Positions 55,753-64,000 of a stretch of 64,000 nucleotides of DNA are shown here, one piece after another (position 1 is the stretch's first letter; each line of letters starts with the position of its first letter). The position numbers and the translations under genes were made by a program. The notes beneath the pieces are model-generated. The model was not told where the DNA came from. It worked only from the letters and a program-made list of their open reading frames with translations, and did not search any database. The stretch comes from Cytophagaceae bacterium (GTDB taxonomy: Bacteria > Bacteroidota > Bacteroidia > Cytophagales > Flexibacteraceae): the NCBI GenBank assembly GCA_947458545.1, contig CANGYH010000008.1, forward strand, positions 44,144 to 108,143, read 5' to 3'.

Positions 55753-56208
55753 AAAGAAGGGGTTGGATGAAAAGAAGTGACAAAGTGATAGCCGGATGGA
55801 AGGAGGTTACAACGGTACGGGTGCCAAGGTTAATAAGCAAATCAGGGGCTGCATTATTAGACGAAACCTATATTTTTGAGGCTAAACGTCTGCATTCTTG
55901 GCATTTTAGTAGGAAGGTGGGCTTTTGGCAATTTTGCTCTTGAGGGGTTAGGGCTTGGCGGGCGTTGGTGCGGGTTGCTTTGAATTTTTAAGTAGAGGTA
56001 GATTTCTCATTTTCAATGGGTTGGAAGGGGTTTTTGTCGGGAGATGTCGGGGGGGGGGGTGTAGGCATATTTGTCGTTGTAGTGCGGGCTGCTGGCTAAC
56101 CTGCGGATGGGTCTTGAATCGGATGTTAGGCGTTGCGTTAGCCTCGCGACATCCTAGTTCACCCTTGACTAAAAGTCTAGGGCTACTGCGAAGTGTCTGC
56201 TCTTTTGG

Positions 56209-56910
56209 CGACGGCTAAAGCCGATCGCTTTTTGTTTGCTGATTTATAGGAGGTTGTGATGATTTCTTGTCGGGGGATGTCGGGTGGTTGTCGAATGGGA
56301 CGGATGCCAGGCGCAGCCTGGCGGTTAGGGGGGTTGAGGGCTAAGCCCTCAAACAGCAGGCTGGTGGGCTTACTTCAAATGGATAAGGTAGGGGCTGGGT
56401 TTGCGGCCTTGGCTCTTTTGTGCCAAGGGACGGTGGTTCGCCTTCGGCGCGGAAGCCAGAGGCTTCCGGCCCTGCGGCTCACCAGCCTGGAGGCTGGCGA
56501 GAGCGTCTGGGCGGGGGGGCGGAAGCTGGAAGCTTCCGGCATGACAGTTCCAAGCTGAAAGCTTGAAACAGCGGGGGCGGGGGCTGCATTTGTGCCTTGG
56601 CGCTACGCTGTCTCGGGCAACGTTTGCAGGGCTGGAGCCCTGCTAGAGAGGGTTACGAGGGCTGGAGCCCTCGAACAGCGCTGTGATAGGGATGGGGGCG
56701 TTCTGCTTTAGCCGTCGCATTTAGCAGTTGCCCCAGACCTTTAGTCTGGGGCAAACCGGTGGTTGTCTGGCTAGCGCAACGCCTATCGTCCGAGCCGTAA
56801 GCCATCCGCAGGCGGGCGGACACGCGGGTCCGCCCCTACATGATGGGGGCGTTGCGTAGCCTGATTTTTGTACCCCACGCCTTCGGTTTCAGCGGTCTGG
56901 AGACCGCGGG
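56209..56910. repeat. Array of short hairpins with variable stems and a constant TRRA-type loop
   Basis: At least eight palindromes: 56212-56223 (CGGC-TAAA-GCCG), 56334-56352 (TTGAGGGC-TAA-GCCCTCAA), 56482-56497 (CCAGCC-TGGA-GGCTGG), 56521-56537 (GGAAGC-TGGAA-GCTTCC), 56551-56565 (CAAGC-TGAAA-GCTTG), 56626-56643 (GCAGGGC-TGGA-GCCCTGC), 56656-56673 (CGAGGGC-TGGA-GCCCTCG) and 56892-56907 (GCGGTC-TGGA-GACCGC). 56730-56752 (GCCCCAGAC ... GTCTGGGGC, loop CTTTA) is the same type on the other strand. Stems differ completely while the loop is kept. Confidence 0.75.
56418..56505 (+). repeat. ~88-bp composite repeat, forward copy
   Basis: TTGTGCCAAGGGACG, TTCGCCTTCGGCGCGGAAGC, GCTTCCGGCCCTGCGG and ACCAGCCTGGAGGCTGGCGA; counterpart of 48522-48608 in reverse. 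Internal hairpins GGAAGC...GCTTCC and CCAGCC...GGCTGG are retained in both. Confidence 0.75.
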
Positions 56911-56914
56911 GTAA

Positions 56915-57109
56915 CGGCTGCACCTGGAGGGCTTGGCGGGTCCATATCAGTACCAGATTTTCAGTGCCGAGGGCCAACTGGTACAACAAGGCCATCAACC
57001 ATCTGGCGAGCACGCTCTGAGCCTGCTCGGGTTGCGACCGGGCTGGTATGTTTTGCGGCTACAACCTGTGAATGGCGTGCCCCGACATGCCCGGTTCGGA
57101 ATTGAATAG
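56915..57109 (+). pseudogene. Orphan T9SS type A C-terminal domain remnant
   Basis: A frame without any start codon, preceded in frame by TAA at 56912, reads LAGPYQYQIFSAEGQLVQQG, HQPSGEHALSLLGLRPGWYV, LRLQPVNGVPRHARFGIE and stop. The x-IFSAEGQLV ... L-x-L-x-PGWYVLRL ... pattern is the second half of a T9SS type A sorting domain (compare GLYVVEAL at the end of the 42.9-kb gene). The YPNP start of the domain and the whole passenger protein are absent, replaced by the hairpin array. Confidence 0.65.
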
Positions 57110-57276
57110 TCCTACTTCATGAGCGGCTGTGTTCAGGCGAGCGAACGGGTTCCCCCACAGGGCTCACCTTGGCCGCAGAAGTATGGCAGTACCAATTGTG
57201 CAGAAAGTCTTTGGAAAACAACGCTGCGGTTAATCTCGGCTTTTGGCACAAAACCTAACCCCTGGCACGGGTAGGG

Positions 57277-57837
57277 ATGCTTTTTGCCTTGGTGGGAACA
57301 CGTCGGGTATACAAGCGGGCGCTAGAGCGCATGGAGGCCGAGCTGGAAACAGCCACGGGCGATGAGCTGCGGAAGCACTTTGCCCAGCTCTCGCAAGACT
57401 ACCACCGGCTGGAGATGCGCCGGTTGAAAAAGGCAAAGGACGAGGCCGACAACGCCCTAAAGCAGCGCTGGATAGACCACCGCATCGCCATGGGCCAGGC
57501 CAAGGCCGTGCCCGCCACGCAGCCGCAAGCTCCTGCACCCGCCCTGGCCTTTGCCAAGAGCTCTACCCATTTGCCAACTGAGGTTTTGCAAGACGAGGCA
57601 ACAGATCTGCCCGACGAGAAACCCTGGCAAGCCAGCCTGAGGCAAGAGCAGCAGCCTGAGCCTGAACCGCCCGGCCAAGAGGCGTCCGCAGAAACCACGC
57701 ACACAGAAGCCCGCCCGGATGCCGGTGCCTTTATGGAGCGTATGTGGCAAGACTATAACCAGCGCCACGACGAGGCCCACCGCTACCTGCGCCACCTGGC
57801 CCACAGCCGGGCCGGGCCCAGGGCCATCGCCTGGTAG
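57277..57837 (+). CDS. Hypothetical coiled-coil protein (186 aa)
   Basis: Not recognised. MLFALVGTRRVYKRALERME is followed by a charged helix through about residue 70 (ELRKHFAQLSQDYHRLEMRR ... NALKQRWIDHRIAMGQAKA), probably a coiled coil. Then come a low-complexity Ala/Pro/Glu-rich linker (about 75-150) and a last helix MERMWQDYNQRHDEAHRYLR. No signal peptide or membrane segment. Codon use resembles neighbouring genes. It follows the degraded 55.7-57.2 kb tract and precedes the T9SS type B gene by 88 bp. The start could be at an internal Met (residue 19). Confidence 0.55.
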   Translation: MLFALVGTRRVYKRALERMEAELETATGDELRKHFAQLSQDYHRLEMRRLKKAKDEADNALKQRWIDHRIAMGQAKAVPATQPQAPAPALAFAKSSTHLPTEVLQDEATDLPDEKPWQASLRQEQQPEPEPPGQEASAETTHTEARPDAGAFMERMWQDYNQRHDEAHRYLRHLAHSRAGPRAIAW

Positions 57838-57925
57838 GGAGCCATGGTCCACTATCTTTCAATAACTTTGACTACTCGAGCGTTTCACGCTGGTAAGCTG
57901 TCTAACCAAGTATCCCTTTTGCCTT

Positions 57926-60283
57926 ATGGCTGGTTCTTTCTACTGGCATAGATTTCTAATTGCTTTGGTGTTGGGTGCTGTCTTGCGGGCTGGCCCGGCG
58001 TTGGCCCAGGGCATTACATACTTCAACGGGCAGGCTTCTGCTGCGGCCCTCTCTACGCATGGCGAGTCTGGCAGAACGTGGTACCTGGAGGATGGCCAGC
58101 TCAGGCAACGCAACCAAGCCGACATCATATTGGTGGACAGCACCGGCCACAGGCCCCGAGGATGGCGCATTTCCAATCTCTTGGCGGGCCGCCGTGGAGA
58201 CGCTATTCTGGCCTTGAACGATGGCTGTGTTGCCGTACACCGGATAAAAGAAAGCGACACGCAAGAGGGATTGCTGGTAACCTCCCTATCAAACGAGGGG
58301 CAGGTGCTCTGGAGTCAGGCCCTGGCCGACATCAGTGGTCGGATGGGCAACCTGATGCAATTAACCAGCGGCAACGTCGTCGTCTGGACGGAGCATTTGA
58401 TTTTGGCCCTCTCGCCAAATGGCAGCCTGCTTTGGTCTAAGTCTGCAGCCATCGTAAACGGGACTACAGTCATCAACATTCAAAAAGTAGCCCCTACGGC
58501 CGATGGCGGCTTTGTAGTGGTAGGCAACAGCCAGCTAGACGCCATATTAGCCCGCTACGACGGGGCAGGCAACCTGCTATGGCTGCGCCGCTGGCGGGGC
58601 GAGGCCAACCTGAGCCTGGGCTATCCGCTAGATGTGGCGGTGCTGCCCAATCAGCAACTGGCGCTGCTCTTTTACACCAAGGGCACCTTTGGCCAAGACG
58701 AGCCTCGCGCCATCGTGTTACGCCTCTGGCCCGACGGGCGTATCCGCCAGGTTACCAACATTTTGCGCGGCCCCAATGTGCAAGCTTACGCCAATTATGG
58801 CGAGCTGGCCGCCACGCCTGACGGACGCCTGTCTGTACTTACGTTGCTGCGTAACTCCTTCTCCAGTTTTAACTCTGCGCAGCCGGCCCTGATACAATTA
58901 GATACGGCCGACGCCGAGGTGCGGACGCTACGTTTCAGCCCGCGGCCAGACTCGATCTTACAAATGTTTGGCATGAGGTACATCCCCATGCTGACACCGG
59001 GGCGCAATGGCCGGGTGCAACTGGTGGCCACCAGCAATACGCTGCCGCCGTTCTCGCAGGGCCAGGGCGAGGCAAAGCCCTTTTGGCTGATATGGCCCAA
59101 GCCCGAGGAGCCACCGGCCTGCGGGATGGATACGCTTAGCTTCGTCAGCGCCAAGGGGAGTTTCCCCGAGAGTCAACTGCTGAACCGCGACCCGCTGCCT
59201 GCCTTTCAGGCCAATTTGCGGGCGCGTACCTTGCAGTTGGAGCCCGTAGAGCTTTGCCCGCTGCTGGGCTGCAACCGCAACCAGCCGCCCGGGCTGCGTC
59301 TCTTTAACCTGGACCACAATTTTTGCGTTGGCCAGCCCATTAGCATTGAGCTGCGGCCTACCCTGCAAGGCAGCCGGTTTATCTGGAGTACTGGCGCCAC
59401 CACACCCACCATCGTGGCCACCGCGCCTGGCAATTATTGGGTACGGGTAGAAGGCGCGTGCGGCACACTGGTAGATACCACCCGCATCCGCACCTACCAA
59501 GACTCGACCCCTACGCTGATGGCGGCCCTGGGCCCCCTGCCCCGCTGCGAGGGCGAGGCCGTTGAGCTGATTGCCACCGGGCCGCCGCCCCTCGTTTGGA
59601 GCGATGGCTTTGTGGGCCCCAGCCGGGTGGTTGATAGGCCTGGCACCTACTTTGTGCAGGGCACGGGTACCCAGGGCTGCCGTACGCTGCCGTCTGATAG
59701 TGTAACGGTGCGACCTTTTCCGCCGCCGATCTTTCCGGATGTTGGCCAGGCCCTGCGCCTGTGCGAAGGAGACTCTGGGCAGATGCGCGCCCCTGCCCTA
59801 CCCGGCCTGCGCTACCGCTGGCTGCCCGGCACAGACCTGGCAGCCCCCTATGCCGCGCTCACGCAGGTGCGGGCCGTCCACCGAGGGCCCAATCCACAGC
59901 AATACGAGGTGCGGCCTTATACCTTGGTAGTGACAGACACCGCAGGCTGCCAGGCTACCGCGCAGGCCAGCCTGACGGTGGTTCATCGCTATGCGCTGGC
60001 CCCCAACGGCCTGCCCGAGTGCAACCCGGTGGCGCTGGTGATCCCGAACGTGATCACGCCGGGGCAGACGGGCGGAAACGACACCTTCCGCATACCGGGG
60101 CTAGACTATTACGAGCAACCAGCTTTGCAGATTTACAACCGCTGGGGCCGCATCGTCTTTGAGCAGCAGCCTTACCGGCAGCAGTTTGACGGTGGGGGCC
60201 AGCCAGCCGGGGTGTACTATTACCATCTCACCGTACCCGAAATCAGGCAGACCTTCCGCGGATGGCTAGAGATCCTCAGATAG
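57926..60283 (+). CDS. Secreted T9SS type B (gliding-motility-type C-terminal domain) protein, 785 aa
   Basis: Signal peptide MAGSFYWHRFLIALVLGAVL with cleavage after ALAQ (about 28). About 350 residues with WD/PQQ-like strands (VWTEHLILALSPNGSLLWSK; TADGGFVVVGNSQLDAILAR) suggest a beta-propeller. Ig/PKD-like modules follow (about 460-690: RFIWSTGATTPTIVATAPGN and similar). The last ~85 residues are the CHU_C/T9SS type B signal: NVITPGQTGGNDTFRIPGLD, LQIYNRWGRIVFEQQPY, GQPAGVYYYHLTVPEIRQTF and RGWLEILR. Type B cargo is typically anchored at the cell surface. The next gene, an outer-membrane protein, starts 29 bp later with its own promoter. Confidence 0.93.
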   Translation: MAGSFYWHRFLIALVLGAVLRAGPALAQGITYFNGQASAAALSTHGESGRTWYLEDGQLRQRNQADIILVDSTGHRPRGWRISNLLAGRRGDAILALNDGCVAVHRIKESDTQEGLLVTSLSNEGQVLWSQALADISGRMGNLMQLTSGNVVVWTEHLILALSPNGSLLWSKSAAIVNGTTVINIQKVAPTADGGFVVVGNSQLDAILARYDGAGNLLWLRRWRGEANLSLGYPLDVAVLPNQQLALLFYTKGTFGQDEPRAIVLRLWPDGRIRQVTNILRGPNVQAYANYGELAATPDGRLSVLTLLRNSFSSFNSAQPALIQLDTADAEVRTLRFSPRPDSILQMFGMRYIPMLTPGRNGRVQLVATSNTLPPFSQGQGEAKPFWLIWPKPEEPPACGMDTLSFVSAKGSFPESQLLNRDPLPAFQANLRARTLQLEPVELCPLLGCNRNQPPGLRLFNLDHNFCVGQPISIELRPTLQGSRFIWSTGATTPTIVATAPGNYWVRVEGACGTLVDTTRIRTYQDSTPTLMAALGPLPRCEGEAVELIATGPPPLVWSDGFVGPSRVVDRPGTYFVQGTGTQGCRTLPSDSVTVRPFPPPIFPDVGQALRLCEGDSGQMRAPALPGLRYRWLPGTDLAAPYAALTQVRAVHRGPNPQQYEVRPYTLVVTDTAGCQATAQASLTVVHRYALAPNGLPECNPVALVIPNVITPGQTGGNDTFRIPGLDYYEQPALQIYNRWGRIVFEQQPYRQQFDGGGQPAGVYYYHLTVPEIRQTFRGWLEILR

Positions 60284-60300
60284 TGCCCCGGCATTGCGGC

Positions 60301-60308
60301 TACCTTTG
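60301..60308 (+). promoter_or_regulatory. Consensus -7 element TACCTTTG for the outer-membrane protein gene
   Basis: Exact TAnnTTTG ending 4 nt before the ATG at 60313. Confidence 0.65.
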
Positions 60309-60312
60309 CACC

Positions 60313-61182
60313 ATGCGTGGTCTTTGGCTTTGCCTTCTGGTTTTTTGGGGACATTTGGCGCACGGGCAGGTGCCCAACGAGGCCCCCTCGCCCAACCAGC
60401 AGCGGCAAGACCGGCAACGCAGGTTAGACCCCAACGCCGCACCCGACCCGCGCTTCATCAAAAAGGACGTGGCCATTGAGAGCCACCTGGGCCGGCCACG
60501 CCTGGGGCAGTCGGTATCCTTCGGGGCCGGGCTGGGCCTGCCCGGCGGCGAGCTGGCGCGGCGCTTTGGCAGCAACGGCTATGCCACCCTGGGGTACAAC
60601 ATCATCTTCCCCAGCAAATGGACGCTGGGGGCCGAGGTTGGCTTCGGCTTTGGGCGCGGCGTTAAAGAAGACCCCTTGAGCAGCCTGCGCGATGCCGCCG
60701 GCGGCATCATTACCCTTGACGGCAACCCCGGCGCGGTAGAGGTTACCCAACAAATGTGGACTTTGCCCGCCCTCAGAATAGGCAAGCTCTGGGTGCTGCG
60801 CGAGCGTAAGAAGCCCAACGAATGGGAGCATGGCCTTTGGCTGCAGGCAGGCTACCACTGGCTGCAATACCGCTACCAGATCAACAACACCACCAGAGAC
60901 ATCGTCCAACTACAGGGCGAGGGCGAGGCGGGCTACGACCGCCTCACGGCCGGGCCCGGCGCTGTGGTAGAGGCACAATACCTGATGCTGGCACCCAGCG
61001 GGCACTATGCCTTTTTTGGCCGGGCGCAGTATCAGCTTACGGCCGGGCAAAGCCGCCGTGCCTACGACTATAACCTGCAAAAGGCCACCACGGGCACGCT
61101 ATGGTCTGGCAGCCTGAACCTGCAAATCGGCATAGCGCTCATGTTCTTGCAGCTAGACGAGAAGGACTACTTCTACTACTAG
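60313..61182 (+). CDS. Predicted outer-membrane beta-barrel protein (289 aa)
   Basis: Start at MRGLWLCLLVFWGHLAHGQ, a good signal peptide; 17 upstream codons overlap the T9SS type B gene and precede the promoter. A short Gln/Arg/Pro-rich linker is followed by alternating strands with aromatic girdles (SVSFGAGLGLPGGELARRFG; GYATLGYNIIFPSKWTLGAE; HGLWLQAGYHWLQYRYQINN; YAFFGRAQYQLTAGQ), consistent with an 8-10-strand barrel. The C-terminus is DEKDYFYY. The family is not recognised by name; its position behind a T9SS cargo gene suggests a cell-surface role, possibly co-occurring, but it is separately promoted. Confidence 0.78.
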   Translation: MRGLWLCLLVFWGHLAHGQVPNEAPSPNQQRQDRQRRLDPNAAPDPRFIKKDVAIESHLGRPRLGQSVSFGAGLGLPGGELARRFGSNGYATLGYNIIFPSKWTLGAEVGFGFGRGVKEDPLSSLRDAAGGIITLDGNPGAVEVTQQMWTLPALRIGKLWVLRERKKPNEWEHGLWLQAGYHWLQYRYQINNTTRDIVQLQGEGEAGYDRLTAGPGAVVEAQYLMLAPSGHYAFFGRAQYQLTAGQSRRAYDYNLQKATTGTLWSGSLNLQIGIALMFLQLDEKDYFYY

Positions 61183-61201
61183 CCCAACGGCAGTCCGTCG
61201 C

Positions 61202-62191
61202 CTACAGCCTCAGCATCTGCCTGATGTGCTGCTGGGCCAAGGCGGGTGGCCAGCCCTGGCCAGCTGCAGCGGCTTCTTCGGCCTGAGCCAGTAGCTGGGC
61301 TTTGTCTGCATCGGCCAGCACCTGCCGCCAGGCCGTGCCGACGCATTGCCAAAACCAGGTGCGGCGCTGCTGTCTGCGGCGGGCTTGCAGCGTACCCTGG
61401 GCACGGGCGCGGGCCAGGTAGTCGTCAGTATGCTGCCAAACCTCTGCCAGGCCTTGGCCGCTGTGGGCAGATACGGCCAGCACGGGCACCACCCAGCCAT
61501 CGGGCCGGGGCGGAAAGAGGTGCAGGGCCTGGCCGTATTGCCGCCGCGCCTGCTCTGCCGCCGACAGCAGAGGGCCGTCTGCCTTGTTGATGAGAATCAT
61601 ATCAGCCACCTCTACGATGCCGCGTTTTACGCCTTGCAGATCGTCTCCGCTGGCGGGGGGCAGCACCAGGATGGTCATATCGGCCATGTCGGCCACTTCG
61701 GTCTCGCTCTGCCCTACCCCTACGGTCTCTATGAGCACCATGCCGAAGCCTGCCGCCTGGCAAAGGGCCACGTCTTCGCGGGCAGAGAGGGTGGCCCCAC
61801 CCAGGTGCCCGCCGCTGGGGGCCGGGCGTACCAAAGCCAGCGGGTGGCGGGCCAGGCCGTCCATACGGGTTTTATCGCCTAAGATTGAGCCACCACTCTC
61901 TGGGCTGGTGGGGTCTACGGCCAGCACGGCCAAGGGCTTGCCGTCTGCTACGCGTGCCATGCCGAGCGCTTCTATCAAGCTGCTTTTGCCGGCGCCGGGC
62001 GGGCCAGTAATGCCTACCTGTACGGCATCGGGCGGCAGATGGGGTAGCAATTGGTGGATGATCTCGGCGGCCAGGGCCTGGTCTGCCGGGCGCAGGCTGC
62101 CTGCCAGCGACAAGGCCCGGCCCAGCACGGCGCGGTCTGCCTGCAAGATGCCCGCTACGTATGCCTCAGCCGAAAGCCGCCGCCCGATCAT
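61202..62191 (-). CDS. meaB: Methylmalonyl-CoA mutase-associated GTPase MeaB
   Basis: G3E-family GTPase that protects and reloads adenosylcobalamin-dependent methylmalonyl-CoA mutase (formerly ArgK/LAO ATPase). 329 residues from ATG 62191 (MIGRRLSAEAYVAGILQADR); a CATCTTTG element ends 4 nt before it, so the Met six codons earlier is outside the transcript. Walker A VGITGPPGAGKSSLIEAL (about 58-75), VDPTSPESGGSILGDKTRM, Walker B region MVLIETVGVGQSETEVADMA, and base motif ILINKADG. The C-terminal dimerisation arm is complete. The mutase itself is not in the window. Divergent from cysS. Confidence 0.95.
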   Translation of the reverse strand: MIGRRLSAEAYVAGILQADRAVLGRALSLAGSLRPADQALAAEIIHQLLPHLPPDAVQVGITGPPGAGKSSLIEALGMARVADGKPLAVLAVDPTSPESGGSILGDKTRMDGLARHPLALVRPAPSGGHLGGATLSAREDVALCQAAGFGMVLIETVGVGQSETEVADMADMTILVLPPASGDDLQGVKRGIVEVADMILINKADGPLLSAAEQARRQYGQALHLFPPRPDGWVVPVLAVSAHSGQGLAEVWQHTDDYLARARAQGTLQARRRQQRRTWFWQCVGTAWRQVLADADKAQLLAQAEEAAAAGQGWPPALAQQHIRQMLRL

Positions 62192-62195
62192 GACA

Positions 62196-62203
62196 CAAAG
62201 ATG
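62196..62203 (-). promoter_or_regulatory. -7 element CATCTTTG for meaB
   Basis: Ends 4 nt before the ATG at 62191; paired divergently with the cysS element 24 bp away. Confidence 0.6.
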
Positions 62204-62226
62204 GCCCATGCTGCCCTGCCGGGTAG

Positions 62227-62234
62227 CATCTTTG
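62227..62234 (+). promoter_or_regulatory. -7 element CATCTTTG for cysS
   Basis: Ends 7 nt before the ATG at 62242. Confidence 0.6.
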
Positions 62235-62241
62235 TAAGGCT

Positions 62242-63747
62242 ATGCAGACCTTGCCTCCACTGCACTTCTATAATTCTAAAACGCGCCAAAAAGAGCGCTT
62301 TACGCCCATTACACCAGGCTTTGTAGGCCTGTACCTCTGCGGCCCCACCGTGTATGGCGATGCGCACCTGGGCCATGCCCGGTCGGCCATCGTATTTGAC
62401 GTACTGGTGCGTTACCTGCGCCTACGGGGCGACAAAGTGCGCTACGTGCGCAATGTGACGGACGTGGGGCACCTGGTGGCAGATGCCGATGCGGGCGAAG
62501 ATAAGATTGGAAAGATGGCCCGCCTAGAGCAGCTAGAGCCTATGGAAGTAGCCCAGCGCTACACCAATACCTACCGGCGAGACATGGCTGCCCTCGGCTG
62601 CGAGCCGCCCTCCATAGAGCCGTTGGCCTCGGGGCACATACCCGAGCAGATTGCGATGGTGGAGCAGATTCTGAAAGAAGGGCTGGCCTATGAAAGCGAA
62701 GGGTCTGTCTATTTCGACGTACGGGCCTACCAGGCGCGCTATGGCGACTATGGCCAAATCAGCGGCCGCGTTGTTGACGAATTGCTGGCCGCCACGCGAG
62801 ACTTGGCCGGCCAGGAAGAAAAGCGCCACCCGGCAGACTTTGCCCTCTGGAAAAAGGCTGACCCTACGCACATAATGCGCTGGCCATCGCCCTGGAGTGT
62901 GGGTTTCCCCGGCTGGCACATCGAGTGCTCGGCGATGAGTGCTAAGTACCTGGGCACCGAGTTTGATATCCACGGCGGTGGTATGGATTTGCTCTTTCCG
63001 CACCACGAGGCTGAGCAGGCACAAAGCCATGCCTGCCACCACCACAGCCCCGTCCGCACCTGGATGCATGTCAACATGGTGCAGGTAAATGGGCAGAAGA
63101 TGGGCAAGAGCCTGGGCAATGCCATCAACCTGCGGCAGTTTTTTACCGGCGACCATCCACTGCTGGAGCAGGCCTACAGCCCGATGACGATTCGGTTTTT
63201 TATGCTGCAGGCGCACTACCGCTCAACAGTAGATTTTAGCAACGATGCCCTGCAAGCCGCCCGCAAAGGGCTGCGCAGGCTGGTAAACGGCCTTGGCGCA
63301 CTGGATCGGCTGTATGCGATGCGCCCGCAATTTGGGCCAGAGGATGTTGATGCCGGGCTGGAAACGCAAATTTCTGCGGAAGTAGCAACCATCCATCAAG
63401 CGCTTTGCGATGATTTGAACACGGCCCAGGCTGTAGCAGGGCTGTATGCGCTGCTTAAGCGGATCCAAACGCTGGCGGGTAAGCCTGAGGGGCTTGTCCG
63501 GGTGTCGGATGCCGGGCTGGATTTGTTGGCAACGTCATATCGCACGTTCTTCTTGGACGTATTGGGCCTAAAGGTTGAGCCGAACGACCTGACGCCCCTG
63601 CAAGACGGCCTGCTGGCCCAGTATAAAACAGCCAAAGAGACCAAAGAATGGGCAACCGTTGACGCCCTCCGTGGTTTGTTTAAGGCGGCTGGGTTGCTGA
63701 TACAAGACGGCAAGCACGGCAGCTTTGTAGCTTACGACGAGAATTAG
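62242..63747 (+). CDS. cysS: Cysteinyl-tRNA synthetase
   Basis: Charges tRNA-Cys; class I synthetase, 501 residues. HIGH motif [20 protein letters not shown] with the zinc Cys in LCGPTVY; further zinc ligands in [15 protein letters not shown] and the His pair [16 protein letters not shown] loop [11 protein letters not shown]. The C-terminal anticodon domain includes [14 protein letters not shown] and [16 protein letters not shown] and ends [20 protein letters not shown]. Complete and of normal length. Probably leaderless. Terminated 28 bp after the stop. Confidence 0.97.
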   Translation: MQTLPPLHFYNSKTRQKERFTPITPGFVGLYLCGPTVYGDAHLGHARSAIVFDVLVRYLRLRGDKVRYVRNVTDVGHLVADADAGEDKIGKMARLEQLEPMEVAQRYTNTYRRDMAALGCEPPSIEPLASGHIPEQIAMVEQILKEGLAYESEGSVYFDVRAYQARYGDYGQISGRVVDELLAATRDLAGQEEKRHPADFALWKKADPTHIMRWPSPWSVGFPGWHIECSAMSAKYLGTEFDIHGGGMDLLFPHHEAEQAQSHACHHHSPVRTWMHVNMVQVNGQKMGKSLGNAINLRQFFTGDHPLLEQAYSPMTIRFFMLQAHYRSTVDFSNDALQAARKGLRRLVNGLGALDRLYAMRPQFGPEDVDAGLETQISAEVATIHQALCDDLNTAQAVAGLYALLKRIQTLAGKPEGLVRVSDAGLDLLATSYRTFFLDVLGLKVEPNDLTPLQDGLLAQYKTAKETKEWATVDALRGLFKAAGLLIQDGKHGSFVAYDEN

Positions 63748-63775
63748 CGCCTGATATTCCCGCCTCATTAAGCAG

Positions 63776-63837
63776 ACCGGCTGTTGCAGCAAGACTTGGC
63801 ACAAAATGCTGGCTTGCTGCAATAGCCGGTTTTTATT
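63776..63837 (+). terminator. Terminator after cysS
   Basis: Long stem ACCGGCT-TTGCAGCAAG / CTTGCTGCAA-AGCCGGT with one single-base bulge on each side, loop of about 19 nt, then TTTTATT. Confidence 0.88.
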
Positions 63838-63857
63838 TGGGCTATGATTACAAACAC

Positions 63858-63887
63858 AAAAGCCCCACGATTGCTCGTGAGGCTTTG
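63858..63887 (-). terminator. Terminator of the rRNA operon
   Basis: Minus-strand stem AAGCCTCACGA / TCGTGGGGCTT (one G-T pair), 4-nt loop GCAA, then TTGTGTTTG, directly behind the 5S gene. Confidence 0.8.
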
Positions 63888-63893
63888 TTTGAT

Positions 63894-64000
<107 letters not shown>

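Larger units (their letters stand above)
55753..57276. other. 1.5-kb gene-free tract with hairpin array and gene remnants
   Basis: 55840-56110 is noticeably more AT-rich than the rest of the window and includes a run of 11 G at about 56049-56059. 56130-56910 is a dense series of short palindromes, the forward ~88-bp composite repeat, and a repeated GTCGGGxGATGTCGGG phrase (about 56036 and 56267). 56915-57109 is a T9SS C-terminal remnant. No intact gene; open frames of up to 87 codons read as non-coding. Confidence 0.65.

Noticed and set aside
55955..56218. 87-codon frame in the gene-free tract
   Set aside because: Crosses the poly-G run and hairpins; composition (Cys/Gly/Arg-rich) and lack of a promoter or homology argue against coding.
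56209..56910. Possible CRISPR array
   Set aside because: Units are palindromes with different stems and irregular spacing, there is no constant repeat of 25-40 bp and there are no cas genes.

Overview
The window is a GC-rich chromosomal segment of a Bacteroidota bacterium, most likely from the Cytophagales or a nearby order. The evidence is lineage-specific. There are two type IX secretion (T9SS) type A proteins and one type B (gliding-motility type) protein. The rpmG-DUF4295 pair is present. Many genes carry the Bacteroidota promoter -7 element TAnnTTTG or its close variant CATCTTTG, and Shine-Dalgarno sequences are not obvious. No phage, plasmid, transposase or CRISPR array is visible. Most genes are housekeeping genes, with accessory tracts at about 41.2-41.9, 48.4-48.8 and 55.1-57.3 kb.

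Layout. 0-7 kb: the end of pyruvate kinase, a DUF2147 protein, a 64-aa protein with a probable PID-CTERM-like tail, and a giant T9SS type A protein. 7-15 kb: DinB, a CBM9/DUF255 pair, MarC, mutS2 and an MscS channel. 15-22 kb: panD, PBP1A, a GH3-family protein, dxr and alanine dehydrogenase. 22-28.5 kb (minus strand): gcvT-comB-waaA, argS, an HsdR-N protein and a lipoprotein. 28.5-33.5 kb: tRNA-Ser, tRNA-Pro, a SAM-I riboswitch with metH, and rsmG. 34-41 kb: a flippase-like protein, an M42 peptidase, ysxC, pdhC, rpmG-DUF4295 and ftsY. 41-48.5 kb: a SprT-like protein, a second T9SS type A protein, and a LytS/LytR/three-module carbohydrate-binding lipoprotein operon. 48.8-55 kb: pheT, an endonuclease/exonuclease/phosphatase protein, a peroxiredoxin and metG. 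55-64 kb: a broken lipoprotein gene, a 1.5-kb repeat-filled tract with an orphan T9SS tail, a coiled-coil protein, a T9SS type B protein, an outer-membrane protein, meaB, cysS and the start of an rRNA operon (5S) on the minus strand.

What stands out. (1) Nine genes have a -7 element only 4-7 nt before the start codon. The metH riboswitch gives an internal ruler for the transcription start, so these messages are predicted to be leaderless or nearly so. (2) Three kinds of intergenic repeat occur: a GC-rich dispersed element (nine copies), a 61-bp inverted repeat with nested palindromes, and arrays of small hairpins whose stems vary while the loop stays T-R-R-A. An ~88-bp composite element is shared between 48.5 and 56.4 kb. 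(3) Three decayed genes are visible only by reading frames by eye: a DUF6252-like lipoprotein with one amber codon, a thioredoxin-like C-terminal stub, and a T9SS C-terminal stub. I found no clearly new defence or biosynthetic system. The best candidates for undescribed biology are the hairpin arrays and the leaderless promoter layout.
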